Positions 33,865 to 42,783 of a DNA stretch of 64,000 nt are shown here, piece by piece. The stretch covers positions 1,508,347-1,572,346 of the forward strand of contig NZ_QGGH01000001.1 of NCBI RefSeq assembly GCF_003148495.1. The letters run 5' to 3'. Source of the stretch: Mesorhizobium loti (lineage in GTDB: Bacteria > Pseudomonadota > Alphaproteobacteria > Rhizobiales > Rhizobiaceae). The translations under genes were made by a program, and so were the position numbers. Numbering within the stretch: position 1 is the first letter of the stretch; each line of letters opens with the position of its first letter. A model generated the notes under the pieces. It was not told where the DNA came from and searched no databases. It saw only the letters and a program-made list of their open reading frames with translations.

Positions 33865-34806
33865 ATGGCGAGCACGCAGAGCGAGGCAAACAGGAACCAC
33901 TACGCGGCGATCGCCGCCAATGCCGGCAGGCTGACCAGCCCGCAAGCGATCATCGACCACAACGACACCCATTGGACGGCACTGACCGGCGAACCCGGCG
34001 GCGTCGACTATATCGAGGTCGATGCCGGCGGCGTGCCGGCGATGTGGACGGTGCCGAAGGGCGCCGACGAGGGGCGTGTGCTGCTCTATGCGCATGGCGG
34101 CGGCTTCATCGGCGGCTCGATCTACACGCACCGCAAGCTGGTCGGGCATCTGGCCAAGGCCGTCGGCTGCCGGGCGCTGCTCTACGACTATCCGCTGGCG
34201 CACCGGGCCAAGTATCCGGCCCAGCTCGACGTGGCGATGACGGTCTGGAACTGGCTCGCCGATCGGGGCTTCGACGCCGGCGACATCGCACTTGCCGGCG
34301 ATTCCTGCGGTGCGGTGCTGACCTATGGCGTCCTGCAGCGGCTGCGTGCGCAAGGGCGGCTGCTGCCCGTCGCCACGCTGATCATCTCCGGCTGGTTCGA
34401 CATGGCGCTGACCGCCGCCAGCTACGAGACCAACCGCGAAAAGGACCCGGCCTTCGCCAAGGCCGCCGTCGACTGGCTGGTGACCAACTTCATCGGTGAC
34501 GGCGACCGGCTCGATCCGGAGGTCAGCGCGCTTTATGCCGACCTTACCGGCTTTCCGCCCGTGTTCCTGCAAGCCGGCGCCGACGAGACGCTGGTCGACG
34601 AAAGCCGCATGTTCGCCGAGCGCGCCAGGCAGGCTGGGGTCGAGACACGGCTCGACGTCTTCGAGGGCATGCTGCACTCCTTCCAGATGATGGCCGGCCG
34701 GGCGCCGGAAGCCGACGACGCGATCGGCCGCTTCGCCACCTGGATGCGGCCGAAACTGGGCCTGCCGGCCACCCGTGACGAGGCCGCCGGCGACAAAGCG
34801 GCGTGA
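33865..34806 (+). CDS. Alpha/beta hydrolase (HSL-type esterase family)
   Basis: A 313-residue hydrolase with the HGGGF oxyanion motif, nucleophile elbow GDSCGA, a DETLVDE segment with the likely Asp and a late MLHSFQ His. These are marks of the hormone-sensitive-lipase family (Abhydrolase_3), which cleaves short acyl esters. AGGGAG is upstream of the ATG. It may form a unit with the sigma-factor gene that follows. Confidence 0.88.
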   Translation: MASTQSEANRNHYAAIAANAGRLTSPQAIIDHNDTHWTALTGEPGGVDYIEVDAGGVPAMWTVPKGADEGRVLLYAHGGGFIGGSIYTHRKLVGHLAKAVGCRALLYDYPLAHRAKYPAQLDVAMTVWNWLADRGFDAGDIALAGDSCGAVLTYGVLQRLRAQGRLLPVATLIISGWFDMALTAASYETNREKDPAFAKAAVDWLVTNFIGDGDRLDPEVSALYADLTGFPPVFLQAGADETLVDESRMFAERARQAGVETRLDVFEGMLHSFQMMAGRAPEADDAIGRFATWMRPKLGLPATRDEAAGDKAA

Positions 34807-34894
34807 GTATGCGCCGGCTGGTCGTATCGCGATTCATGCTTGTGGATGTGCCGTGCCTGCGCGATGCTGCGGTGACGCTGACCGACGTGCCGCG

Positions 34895-35848
34895 ATGAAC
34901 CAGCAGATCCGCAAATCCCGTGAAACGAGGCAAGGCATGCAGCCGCGCCTCGACCCCGAGGGCCTGTTCGACCTGCGCTACGCCGCGTTCCTGGGGACGG
35001 TTTCGCATCTGCGTATCAAGCTGCACCGTTACTGCGCGCGCATGACCGGTTCGGCCCTCGATGGCGAGGACATCATGCAGGAGGCGCTGTTCGAGGCCTA
35101 TCGCAAGATCGAACGGCTCGACGATGCGCAGGCGCTGCGGCCCTGGCTGTTCCGCATCGCCCACAACCGCTGCATCGACTTTATCCGCAACCGCCAGGCG
35201 CGACAGCGGGCCGAGGCCGGCTTTGCCAGCGACGACATCGTGCTGCCTGTCGAGCCCGCCGGTCCCGGCGCCGGCCGCGCCATCGAGCGGCTGGTCGTGC
35301 ACCTGCCGCCGAAGGAGCGCGCCTGCGTGCTGCTCAAGGATGTCTTCGACCATTCGCTTGAGGAGATCGCCGAGCTGGTCGGCTCGACATCAGGTGGCGT
35401 CAAGTCGGCGCTCAATCGTGGGCGTGCCAAGCTCGCCGCCTTGCCGGCGCAACCGGGCGCGGCACCCGCACACGACCCCGAACTGGCGCGGCTGCTCGGC
35501 CGCTATGTCGAATTGTTCAACAAGCGAGACTGGGACGGGGTGCGGGCGCTGACCAGTGCCGATGCGCGGCTGCGGGTCTCGGATTGCTACAACGGCCTGC
35601 TGTCAGGCTCGCCCTACTTCATCGAATATGAGCGCAGCGAGCTGCCTTGGCGCATGCGGCCAGGCGTGATCGAAGGGGAGATCGTGCTGGTCCTCGACAG
35701 GCGGCATAGCGAGGAATGGCTGCCTGCGTATCTGGTGCGGATCCATGCCGATGGCGGCGTCATCGACCGCATCGCCGACTATTATGCGTGTCCGTGGATC
35801 CTGGAGATGGTCTTTGCCGACGTAGGACGAAGTGCCTCTCCTCCGTAA
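34895..35848 (+). CDS. ECF-like sigma factor with SnoaL-like C-terminal domain
   Basis: A protein of about 317 residues with sigma region 2 (GSALDGEDIMQEALFEAYRK, LRPWLFRIAHNRCIDF), region 4 (LPPKERACVLLKDVFDHSLEEIA, TSGGVKSALNRGRAKL) and an extra domain of about 120 residues (LGRYVELFNKRDWDGVRAL) with the SnoaL/NTF2-like pattern. Several ECF groups carry such a tail in place of a separate anti-sigma factor. No anti-sigma gene is adjacent. The ATG at 34895 has a weak Shine-Dalgarno; one at 34937 is possible. Confidence 0.85.
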   Translation: MNQQIRKSRETRQGMQPRLDPEGLFDLRYAAFLGTVSHLRIKLHRYCARMTGSALDGEDIMQEALFEAYRKIERLDDAQALRPWLFRIAHNRCIDFIRNRQARQRAEAGFASDDIVLPVEPAGPGAGRAIERLVVHLPPKERACVLLKDVFDHSLEEIAELVGSTSGGVKSALNRGRAKLAALPAQPGAAPAHDPELARLLGRYVELFNKRDWDGVRALTSADARLRVSDCYNGLLSGSPYFIEYERSELPWRMRPGVIEGEIVLVLDRRHSEEWLPAYLVRIHADGGVIDRIADYYACPWILEMVFADVGRSASPP

Positions 35849-35851
35849 CCC

Positions 35852-36595
35852 TCACTTCGCATCATGAAAAATGATACCGACGGTGTGGCGCATGCCTGAG
35901 CGCAAGCGGCTGACGCCGTGGCGCAGGTTGACGCGGTAGTTGCCTCTGGTTCCCTGCACCGGCCGGTTGTGGACGGCGAAGGCCACGGCGTCGCCCTGGC
36001 GCAATGGCACCACTTCGACGCGGCTCTGCATGCGCGGGCGCTGCTCGGTCAGCGCGAACTCGCCGCCGGTGAAATCCTGGCCCGGCTCGGAGAGCAGGAT
36101 CGCCACCTGCAGCGGGAAGGCGAGGTCGCCATAGAGGTCCTGGTGCAGGCAGTTGAAGTCGCCAGGCACATATTGCAGCAGAAGCGGTGTCGGCCGCGTC
36201 TGGCCGGCGCTATGGCACTGGTCAAGAAACGCCGCATGCGTGGCGGGATAGCGCATGGCGATCGCCATACGCTCGTTCCACCGGTTGGCGACCGCGGCCA
36301 GCCTGGGATAAAGCGCGCTGCGCAACCCGCCGATGAGGTCAGGCAAGGGATAGCGGAAATAGCGATATTCGCCCTTGCCGAAGCCGTGCCTGGCCATGTG
36401 GATGTGACTGCGGAAATGCTGCTCCTGAGGGTAGAGGCCGGCGATCTGCCGGCACTCTTCGGGCGACAGCAGCTTTTCAATTACCGCGCATCCGAAGCCG
36501 TCGAGTTCGGTGGCAAGGGCCGGCCAGTCGTAACCGGCAATGCGTGTCTCGGCAGCTTCGACCACCGATGCGGCAACCTTGGTATGGGCGTTCAT
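35852..36595 (-). CDS. 2-oxoglutarate/Fe(II)-dependent oxygenase, near alkylation-repair genes
   Basis: A 247-residue protein with His151-x-Asp153 ([10 protein letters not shown]) and distal His226 ([10 protein letters not shown]), the iron triad of 2OG-Fe(II) oxygenases, and an Arg soon after it suited to bind 2-oxoglutarate. Its start overlaps the ogt stop by four bases, so it is coupled to DNA-alkylation repair. AlkB also belongs to this superfamily, but this sequence looks more like prolyl-hydroxylase-type proteins. A role in demethylation is inference from context. Confidence 0.8.
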   Translation of the reverse strand: MNAHTKVAASVVEAAETRIAGYDWPALATELDGFGCAVIEKLLSPEECRQIAGLYPQEQHFRSHIHMARHGFGKGEYRYFRYPLPDLIGGLRSALYPRLAAVANRWNERMAIAMRYPATHAAFLDQCHSAGQTRPTPLLLQYVPGDFNCLHQDLYGDLAFPLQVAILLSEPGQDFTGGEFALTEQRPRMQSRVEVVPLRQGDAVAFAVHNRPVQGTRGNYRVNLRHGVSRLRSGMRHTVGIIFHDAK

Positions 36596-37155
36596 ATCGC
36601 AGCCTCCTTGTTAAGCAGAGCGCGCTTGCGCTCGACGCCCCAGCGATAGCCCGACAGCGTGCCGTCGGCGCGGACAACGCGGTGGCAGGGAATGCCGAGC
36701 GCAATCGCGTTGGCCGCACAGGCGGTCGCCACGGCACGGGTGCCGTTCGGTTGGCCGAGACGCCGGGCCAGAGCGGTGTAGGTGATGGTGGCGCCGCACG
36801 GGATGGTGCGCAGCGCGGCCCAAACCTGTTGCTGGAACGGCGTGCCGTGGCGCATGTCGAGCGGCAGGTCGAGGCCGACGCTGGGCGTCTCGATGAAGCG
36901 CGCGATTGCCGCGAGATCGTTGCGCAGCGTTGTTTTGTCCTCGACCAGCGCCTTGCCGGGGAAGCGGTCGCCAAGGTCCTGCTCCAGCGCCTCGGCGTCC
37001 GAGCCGATCAGGATGGCGCAGACGCCGATATCGCTGCGCGCCGCCAGGATGTTGCCAATCGGGGATTCGCCGATGGCGTAGGCGATGGTGTCCAGGGCAT
37101 TGTGGACGGTCGCCGCTGCGGTCATTTGAGTTCGCATGAGGTTCATTGCCTTCAC
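36592..37155 (-). CDS. ogt: Methylated-DNA-[protein]-cysteine S-methyltransferase
   Basis: A 187-residue Ogt-type protein with acceptor Cys157 in PCHRVV and the [15 protein letters not shown] and [14 protein letters not shown] context of the family. It moves methyl groups from O6-methylguanine to itself. Similar to the C-terminal half of the Ada protein encoded upstream. The downstream gene overlaps its stop by four bases. The C-terminal [10 protein letters not shown] matches the Ada end. Confidence 0.93.
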   Translation of the reverse strand: MKAMNLMRTQMTAAATVHNALDTIAYAIGESPIGNILAARSDIGVCAILIGSDAEALEQDLGDRFPGKALVEDKTTLRNDLAAIARFIETPSVGLDLPLDMRHGTPFQQQVWAALRTIPCGATITYTALARRLGQPNGTRAVATACAANAIALGIPCHRVVRADGTLSGYRWGVERKRALLNKEAAI

Positions 37156-37238
37156 TCCTTTGTCTGTGCCTGAACCCTACAGAGACGGCTTATCGCGCTC
37201 ACTCCGATGCTTGCTTTCAAATTCGAAAAGGTAGGTGC

Positions 37239-37460
37239 TCATGCCACGCGGGTGACATCGAACTCTCCAAGCAGGAACACCTCGCCAGTCGACAGGCGCA
37301 ACTCGATGTCGCCGCTCGTGATCAAGCTCCACTCGGCTTTGCCGTCATCGACCATCCGGCCGATGGCGGTCATCACCCGTGATTTCGCGTCAGGGGCGCG
37401 CCGGCGGCCGGCAGCTTGGGTCTGGGTGGTCGCATCGGGAGACCTTGCCATCGCGCGCAT
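37239..37460 (-). CDS. Small hypothetical protein between ada and ogt
   Basis: A 73-residue protein with a GAGGA Shine-Dalgarno seven bases before the ATG at 37460. The N-terminus is basic; the C-terminal half (WSLITSGDIELRLSTGEVF) looks like beta strands of a folded domain. It lies in the same direction as ada upstream and ogt downstream. No family was recognised. Confidence 0.55.
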   Translation of the reverse strand: MRAMARSPDATTQTQAAGRRRAPDAKSRVMTAIGRMVDDGKAEWSLITSGDIELRLSTGEVFLLGEFDVTRVA

Positions 37461-37472
37461 TGCCGGTCCTCG

Positions 37473-38585
37473 TCAGGCCCGCACCGACCGGTTGGCATTG
37501 TCGGACGCTGCCTCGCGGTCGAGCAGCGCGCGTTTGCGCTCCGCGCCCCAGGCGTAGCCGGATAGGGCGCCGTCCTTGCGGATCACGCGATGGCAGGGAA
37601 TGGCGACGGCAAGGCTGTTGGCGGCGCAGGCGGCGGCGATGGCGCGGGTCGCTTTCGGCGCGCCGATGCGCTGCGCGATCTCGGCATAGGAAACCGTGCG
37701 GCCGACGGGGATGTCCTGCAGGGCTTGCCAGACGCGCTGCTGGAAGGCGGTGCCGCGCACGTCGAGCGGCAGGTCGAGGCCGAGCGCCGGCACTTCCACG
37801 AAACCGACGACGCGGGCGACCAGCGCCTCATAGTCGCGGTCGCCGCCGATGAGCCGTGCCTTGGGGAAACGGTCCTGGAGGTCGCGCACCAGCGCGTCGG
37901 GATCGTCGCCGAGCAGGATCGAGGCGACGCCCTTTTGGCTGGAGGCGACCAGGATGGCGCCGAGCGAGGATTCGCCGACGGCGAAGCGGATTTCTTCATG
38001 GGCGCCGCCGGCGCGATAGCGCGTCGGCGTCATGCCGAGCATGAAGGTGGATTTCTCGTAAAAACGCCCGCTTGAATTGAAGCCGGCATCGTAGATCGCC
38101 GTCGTCACGCTGGCGCCGTCTTCCAGGCCCTGGCGGACCCGGGCGGCGCGGTGGGCGGCGGCATAGTCCTTCGGCGTCAGGCCAGTGACGGCCTTGAAGA
38201 TACGATGGAAATAACCGGCGCTACGGCCGGCGGCGTCCGCCAGCTCTCCGAGCGACGGTTCTTCTTCGCTCTGCTCGATCCTGCGGCAGGCAGCGGCGAC
38301 CATTGCGGCGTTGCCGGCCTCGAGCGACGGGCCATCCGGGTTGCAGCGCCGGCACGGGCGAAAGCCGGTTGCCCTGGCCTGATCGAGCGTGCCGTGCAAC
38401 TGCACATTCCTGGGGTTGGCGCGCCGCGACGGGCAGGAGGGCCGGCAATAGACGCCGGTCGTTGCCACCGAATACCAGAATTCGCCGTCGGCCGATTTGT
38501 CGCGCGCAACGATACGCGCCCAGCGCGGATCGTCGGCGACTTGCAGCGGCGCGGGGTGAAGATCCTTGGCCAGAGTGATGAACAT
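37473..38585 (-). CDS. ada: Bifunctional DNA methyltransferase/transcriptional regulator Ada
   Basis: A 370-residue protein with all Ada parts: zinc/methyl-phosphotriester domain with Cys47, Cys51, Cys78 and Cys81 (GVYCRPSC, RPCRRC), AraC-type HTH (SLGELADAAGRSAGYFHRIFK, SVTTAIYDAGFNSSGRFYEK) and Ogt domain with acceptor Cys331 (IPCHRV). It repairs methyl lesions and activates alkylation-response genes when Cys47 is methylated. It probably drives the three genes downstream on the same strand. Confidence 0.95.
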   Translation of the reverse strand: MFITLAKDLHPAPLQVADDPRWARIVARDKSADGEFWYSVATTGVYCRPSCPSRRANPRNVQLHGTLDQARATGFRPCRRCNPDGPSLEAGNAAMVAAACRRIEQSEEEPSLGELADAAGRSAGYFHRIFKAVTGLTPKDYAAAHRAARVRQGLEDGASVTTAIYDAGFNSSGRFYEKSTFMLGMTPTRYRAGGAHEEIRFAVGESSLGAILVASSQKGVASILLGDDPDALVRDLQDRFPKARLIGGDRDYEALVARVVGFVEVPALGLDLPLDVRGTAFQQRVWQALQDIPVGRTVSYAEIAQRIGAPKATRAIAAACAANSLAVAIPCHRVIRKDGALSGYAWGAERKRALLDREAASDNANRSVRA

Positions 38586-38658
38586 GCCGCATTGAAGCCG
38601 CCAAAAGCCGGCCTCGCCACCCGTTTCCTGACAAGCGTCAGGAAAGTGCAAATCTGCC

Positions 38659-38699
38659 TTTCCCAATTTGGGAAAACACTCTTGTTCCCGATTTGGGAA
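38659..38699 (+). promoter_or_regulatory. Two palindromic operators upstream of higBA
   Basis: TTTCCCAATTTGGGAAA (38659-38675) is a perfect odd-centre palindrome. TTCCCGATTTGGGAA (38685-38699) is a second copy with one mismatch. Their centres are 25 bases apart, so two dimers could bind near the same helix face. The second ends just before TATATC, a likely -10 element of the toxin-antitoxin operon. Confidence 0.85.
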
Positions 38700-38715
38700 T
38701 TTGCTATATCAGGTC

Positions 38716-39012
38716 ATGCAGATAATTGCCAAGAAGGCGCTGAAGGACTTTTGGGCCAAACACAATCAGGCCGAAGCTCCTTTGACGGCTTGGTATGTGG
38801 CTGTAGGCAATGCTGATTGGAAGACCCCGGCTGACGTTAAAGATGCGTTTGGAGCGACCGTTGATTTCGTCGGCGACAATCGCATCATTTTCGACATCGG
38901 CGGCAACAAGTACCGCCTGATTGTCCACGTCGCCTACAAGTTTCACCGTGTTCTGATCAAATTCGTCGGGACGCACAAAGAGTATGACAAGATTGATCCG
39001 GAGAAGGTGTGA
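38716..39012 (+). CDS. higB: HigB-type mRNA interferase toxin
   Basis: A 98-residue protein of the HigB_toxin family: KKALKDFWAKHNQAEAPLTAWY, a WKTPADVKDAFGATVDF core, then YRLIVHVAYKFHRVLIKFVGTHKEYDKI. These RelE-fold RNases cut mRNA at the ribosome. The toxin comes first and the antitoxin start overlaps its stop (TGATG), the reverse order that is typical of higBA. Confidence 0.92.
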   Translation: MQIIAKKALKDFWAKHNQAEAPLTAWYVAVGNADWKTPADVKDAFGATVDFVGDNRIIFDIGGNKYRLIVHVAYKFHRVLIKFVGTHKEYDKIDPEKV

Positions 39013-39410
39013 TGGAGAACATTCGACCCATTAAGACCGAAGCCGATTACGATTGGGCGATCGCCGAAATCACTAAATATTTCGAGAATGAGCCGGAGGT
39101 CGGCTCTCTCGAAGGTGACCGTTTCGACGTTCTCGCAACTCTGATCGAGGCTTATGAGGACAAGCACTATCCGATCGAAGCACCGGATCCCGTTGAAGCC
39201 ATTCATTCGCACATGGAACTGTTCAACCTGTCGCGAAAGGCGCTGGCCGAGGTGATCGGATCATCGCCCCGGGCGACCGAGGTGCTGAACAGAAAGCGGG
39301 CGCTTACCCTGGATATGGTCTTCAAACTGAACAAGGAATGGAACATTCCTGCCGAAGTCCTCGTGCAACCCTATCACCTTGCAAATGACAGGGGCCGCAA
39401 GCGCGCCTAA
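39012..39410 (+). CDS. higA: HigA-type antitoxin with HTH domain
   Basis: A 132-residue protein with a helical N-terminus (YDWAIAEITKYFENEPEVG) and a C-terminal XRE HTH (LSRKALAEVIGSSPRATEVLNRKRALTLDMVFKL). The ATG at 39012 overlaps the toxin stop. It should bind HigB and repress the operon at the two upstream palindromes. Confidence 0.92.
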   Translation: MENIRPIKTEADYDWAIAEITKYFENEPEVGSLEGDRFDVLATLIEAYEDKHYPIEAPDPVEAIHSHMELFNLSRKALAEVIGSSPRATEVLNRKRALTLDMVFKLNKEWNIPAEVLVQPYHLANDRGRKRA

Positions 39411-39442
39411 GCCGTCGCCCGTGGTGCCTGATACCCTCGTTC

Positions 39443-40135
39443 CTAAGCCGCGCGCTTGGGTTCCACCGCGAACGGGCTGAGCCCGAGCCATGTCTGCATC
39501 TTCCTGCCGATGGCCTGGTCGCCGGTCAGGGCAACCTTCGCGCCGGCCTTCTCGACGGTCAGCAATCCCATCCAGATCGCCGTCATCGTGTGCAGGTCGG
39601 TCGAGACGTAAAGGTCGACATCGAAGCCCGGATCGTACCAGCACAGATCGACCTCGCCGTGCTTCTCGACGATGAGCCACCACGACCGTTTGGACGCCGG
39701 TAGCTCCTGATACAGGAATTGTATCACCGTGCGCCCCTCGGGCAGCGGCGAGGGGTTTAAGTTGCGCCGCATGTCCCACATCAGCAGCGACGGATCGAGG
39801 TTCTTCAGCGACAGTCGGGACTCGACCCATTTCTGCCCCCAGAAGCCCATTGCCTCGACGACCGGGCGCAAATCCCGGCCGGCTTCCGTCAGCCGATATT
39901 CGAATATCCCTTTTTCGCCCGGCACTTCCTTGCGCTCTACGATGCCGGCCAGTTCAAGTTCCTTCAGCCGTTGCGACAGAAGGGTCGGCGACATTTTGGG
40001 GACGCCGCGGCGCAGGTCGTTGAAGCGGGTCGAACCCGCCACCAATTCACGCATCAGCACCATCGTCCAGCGGGTGCACAGCACCTCGGCGGCCATCGAT
40101 AGCGGGCAGAACTGTTTGTATCCGTGCTGGGTCAT
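39443..40135 (-). CDS. HxlR family regulator with SCP2-like C-terminal domain
   Basis: A 230-residue protein. The first 105 residues form an HxlR HTH (CPLSMAAEVLCTRWTMVLM, PTLLSQRLKELELAGIVER, YRLTEAGRDL). The extra C-terminus (LCWYDPGFDVDLYVSTDLHTM, GDQAIGRKMQTWL) fits a sterol-carrier SCP2-like fold that may bind a hydrophobic ligand. It is divergent from a DUF1330 gene and probably controls it. Confidence 0.87.
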   Translation of the reverse strand: MTQHGYKQFCPLSMAAEVLCTRWTMVLMRELVAGSTRFNDLRRGVPKMSPTLLSQRLKELELAGIVERKEVPGEKGIFEYRLTEAGRDLRPVVEAMGFWGQKWVESRLSLKNLDPSLLMWDMRRNLNPSPLPEGRTVIQFLYQELPASKRSWWLIVEKHGEVDLCWYDPGFDVDLYVSTDLHTMTAIWMGLLTVEKAGAKVALTGDQAIGRKMQTWLGLSPFAVEPKRAA

Positions 40136-40311
40136 GATCTGTGTCCCTCCCTCGAAACTGGGCCGAACATTAGGCCTTCATGAATGAAGCGGCCAGTACG
40201 GAAACTGTACTGCCCCAGTACAGATCGCGGACTGGTTGGCTAGGGCCTTGCCATGCGAGCCCTTTGGCCGGTTGCACGGGATACCTTGTGCACCGCAACC
40301 AGGAGACTACC

Positions 40312-40638
40312 ATGACCGCTTACGTTATCGCAGACATCAAGATAAACGACCCGCAGTGGGTGCCGGCCTATGCCGCCTCGGTGCACGACCTCGTCCACAA
40401 GCATGGCGGCAGGTATCTGTCGCGCAGCGGCAATGTGAAGACGCTCGAAGGCAAGCCGCTCGACACCACGCTGATCGCCCTGATGGCGTTCCCGTCAGAA
40501 GCGGCGGCCCGCGCCTTCACCAGCGATCCGGCCTATGCGCCCTTCGTTTCGGCCCGTCAGGGCGGCAGCGACAGCCGTTTCCAGATGATCGACAACACCG
40601 ATCTGGCCGGAACGATCCCGTATCTGCCGAAGGGATGA
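40312..40638 (+). CDS. DUF1330 family protein
   Basis: A 108-residue protein starting MTAYVIADIKINDP, with VHKHGGRYLSRSGNV and FPSEAAARAFTSDPAYAP typical of the DUF1330 ferredoxin-like fold. AGGAG is seven bases before the ATG. The biochemical role of the family is unknown. It is divergent from the HxlR-SCP2 regulator. Confidence 0.88.
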   Translation: MTAYVIADIKINDPQWVPAYAASVHDLVHKHGGRYLSRSGNVKTLEGKPLDTTLIALMAFPSEAAARAFTSDPAYAPFVSARQGGSDSRFQMIDNTDLAGTIPYLPKG

Positions 40639-40753
40639 CCGGCATCCCTGGCATCGTTTTCGGGATCTCCAAGCAACAACAGCCACAGCGCTTGCCTGCC
40701 GGGCCTCCGTATTTTCGGCGGCCGGCCAGCTGGGCTTTTTCAAGAAGAATGGA

Positions 40754-41308
40754 ATGAAGATGCTATCGAACTTTCACAACCGGCCAAATTTTCACTACAG
40801 GTTTGTCATGGCCGGGGCCATGCTGGCTGTCTGCACCACCTTCGCACAGGCGCATCAGGAAGCGGCCGCGCCGGTGTCCGGCCCCAATCCGCTGGCCGAC
40901 AAGGTGCGGGCCGCCAACAGCCGGTTTCTCAACGTCAAGGCCGCTATATCAGAGGGCTATGCGCCGATTCCGTGCGCCAGCGGCATCACCGGCGGCGCCA
41001 TGGGCATCCACTATGTCAACGGCCAGTATCTGAAGGACGACAAGATCGATATCGCCCGGCCTGAAGCGGTGATGTACGAGCCGATGGCTGACGGCACGCT
41101 GCAACTGGTGGCGGTCGAATACATTACCTCGAAGGGGCCGGCGTCGCTGGACGGACAGCTGTTCAATTTCAACAGCGCGCCCAACCGCTACGGCCTGGGT
41201 GAGTTTTACGAACTGCATGTCTGGGCCTGGAAGGGCAACCCGACCGGCACTTTCGCCGACATGAACCCGAAAGTGTCATGTGAGCACGCGATGGCGCCGA
41301 GCCAGTAA
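40754..41308 (+). CDS. Exported protein of unknown function
   Basis: A 184-residue protein with a signal peptide (about residues 16-33, cleavage near AQAHQ). The mature part has KAAISEGYAPIPCASGITGGAMG, VMYEPMADGTLQLVAVEYI and YELHVWAWKGNPTGTF. This recalls exported proteins annotated only as hypothetical in rhizobia. Two Cys could form a disulfide. Function unknown. Confidence 0.72.
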   Translation: MKMLSNFHNRPNFHYRFVMAGAMLAVCTTFAQAHQEAAAPVSGPNPLADKVRAANSRFLNVKAAISEGYAPIPCASGITGGAMGIHYVNGQYLKDDKIDIARPEAVMYEPMADGTLQLVAVEYITSKGPASLDGQLFNFNSAPNRYGLGEFYELHVWAWKGNPTGTFADMNPKVSCEHAMAPSQ

Positions 41309-41316
41309 GCAATGAA

Positions 41317-41342
41317 GCCAGGCGGCGCCAATGCCGCCTGGC
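41317..41342. terminator. Hairpin downstream of the exported-protein gene
   Basis: GCCAGGCGGC (41317-41326) pairs with GCCGCCTGGC (41333-41342) around six bases, right after the exported-protein stop. There is no long T run, so termination efficiency is uncertain. Confidence 0.6.
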
Positions 41343-41463
41343 ATTCTCCCGAGTCAGTCGGAACGCTCCCGCCCAGCGCCCCGCTTTGGGCGAGACAATC
41401 GTTGAAGGCCAGGCCGGTGTGTGTGCCGCTGCCGCTCCTCGCGGCGTCAGAAGGATACGGTCA

Positions 41464-42534
41464 TCATGCCGCTTGATCTGGAATCGCCAGTCCCACCTCG
41501 CTGATGGTATCCCGGCTCGCTTGCGGCAAGACGAAGCGTCCCGTCACATACCAGAGCAGGGACACGACAAGGATCGAGAGATAGCCATCCACGGCATAGT
41601 GCCAGCCGGTGTAAACCGAGCTGAACAGGATGAAGGTTGCGAAGGACCAGCCGGCGATTGCCCACCGGCGGCCGAATCCGGCCAGGAAGAGTGCGTTGAG
41701 CGTGGCGATGGCGACATGCATGCTTGGCATGGCGGAGATGCCGCCGCCCAGTTCCGGGCGGCCACTCTGGTAGGCTGCAAGCAGATAGTCGGCATAGACA
41801 TGGACCGACGCGGCGTAGCTATTCTGCGCCAGGGCGGTTCGCAGCCCGACGAAGCGGTCACCGCCATAGAACTGGTCGTGGAACATCGGGCCGGTGGACG
41901 ACAGCAGGGTCGCAAGTACGGTGCCGCACAGGATCGTGGTCAGCGCGAACGCCCACAGATAGCGCAAGCGGCTGACCGGATTGTTCCAGAAGGCGACGAA
42001 GAGCACCGTGCCGAACCATTGCACGAGCCAGCCATATCCATAGCCGGCGAAAATGACGGCCGAGACCGGTTCGGGAACCACGCTGTGCGTCCATGTCCAG
42101 GGATCGACGCCATGCAGCCGAAGATCAAGCTCCGCCAGGGCACGGTCGGCGTAGAACGGCACCGTGTCCGGGATGGCGACCTTCAAGGTGGTGAAGGCGG
42201 TGACGCCGAGAAAGAACAGAAGGATAACGGGCGCGGCTGTCAGCCAACGCTGCCCGAGTATGTCGAGGATGAACCTCGTCGGGGTATGTCGGGCAAATGC
42301 CAGCCCCGCCACACCAAGGCCAGCCGCCAGAAGCGTGGGCAGGAAGAAGGCGAACGGCTCGGCATAGGATTGCGCCAGATGCAGGTAGCGATCCGGCTGC
42401 AGGCAAAGAGCGGTCAAGGCATAGGTCAGACACAAGGCAACCAGCAACCAGCCGCTCCTGGTTGTCGCGATGTCCAGGTCAAGGATTGCAGCTGGGCGGC
42501 GATTGTCGCCGCGCTGACCGGTGTGCTCACTCAT
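41464..42534 (-). CDS. PAP2/AUR1-like membrane phosphatase
   Basis: A 356-residue polytopic membrane protein with about seven or more TM segments. The C-terminal part has the PAP2 motifs ISAMPSMHVAIATLNA and YTGWHYAVDGYLSIL, with two conserved His and an Asp. This type removes phosphate from lipid phosphates or transfers inositol phosphate (AUR1-like). The substrate is unknown. The gene stands alone. Confidence 0.85.
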   Translation of the reverse strand: MSEHTGQRGDNRRPAAILDLDIATTRSGWLLVALCLTYALTALCLQPDRYLHLAQSYAEPFAFFLPTLLAAGLGVAGLAFARHTPTRFILDILGQRWLTAAPVILLFFLGVTAFTTLKVAIPDTVPFYADRALAELDLRLHGVDPWTWTHSVVPEPVSAVIFAGYGYGWLVQWFGTVLFVAFWNNPVSRLRYLWAFALTTILCGTVLATLLSSTGPMFHDQFYGGDRFVGLRTALAQNSYAASVHVYADYLLAAYQSGRPELGGGISAMPSMHVAIATLNALFLAGFGRRWAIAGWSFATFILFSSVYTGWHYAVDGYLSILVVSLLWYVTGRFVLPQASRDTISEVGLAIPDQAA

Positions 42535-42783
42535 GGAAGGACATCCCGCCAGCTGCCCAGAAGATTGTTATGGGGTATTTCGCAGATGATGTATTACCAT
42601 TCAGTTACACCTGTTCCAAAGTAGAGTATTAAATATTAGATAGGTATAATTCATTATTTGTTGGCAATGATCTGTTTACGAAAATGCTACGCGGTTACGC
42701 GCAGGCATCATTCGTCGCCTTTCGAGGCTTTCAACGGTTACAGGCTGCCTGTCGTCGGGTTTCGGCTACGATTGAGAGAGGGA

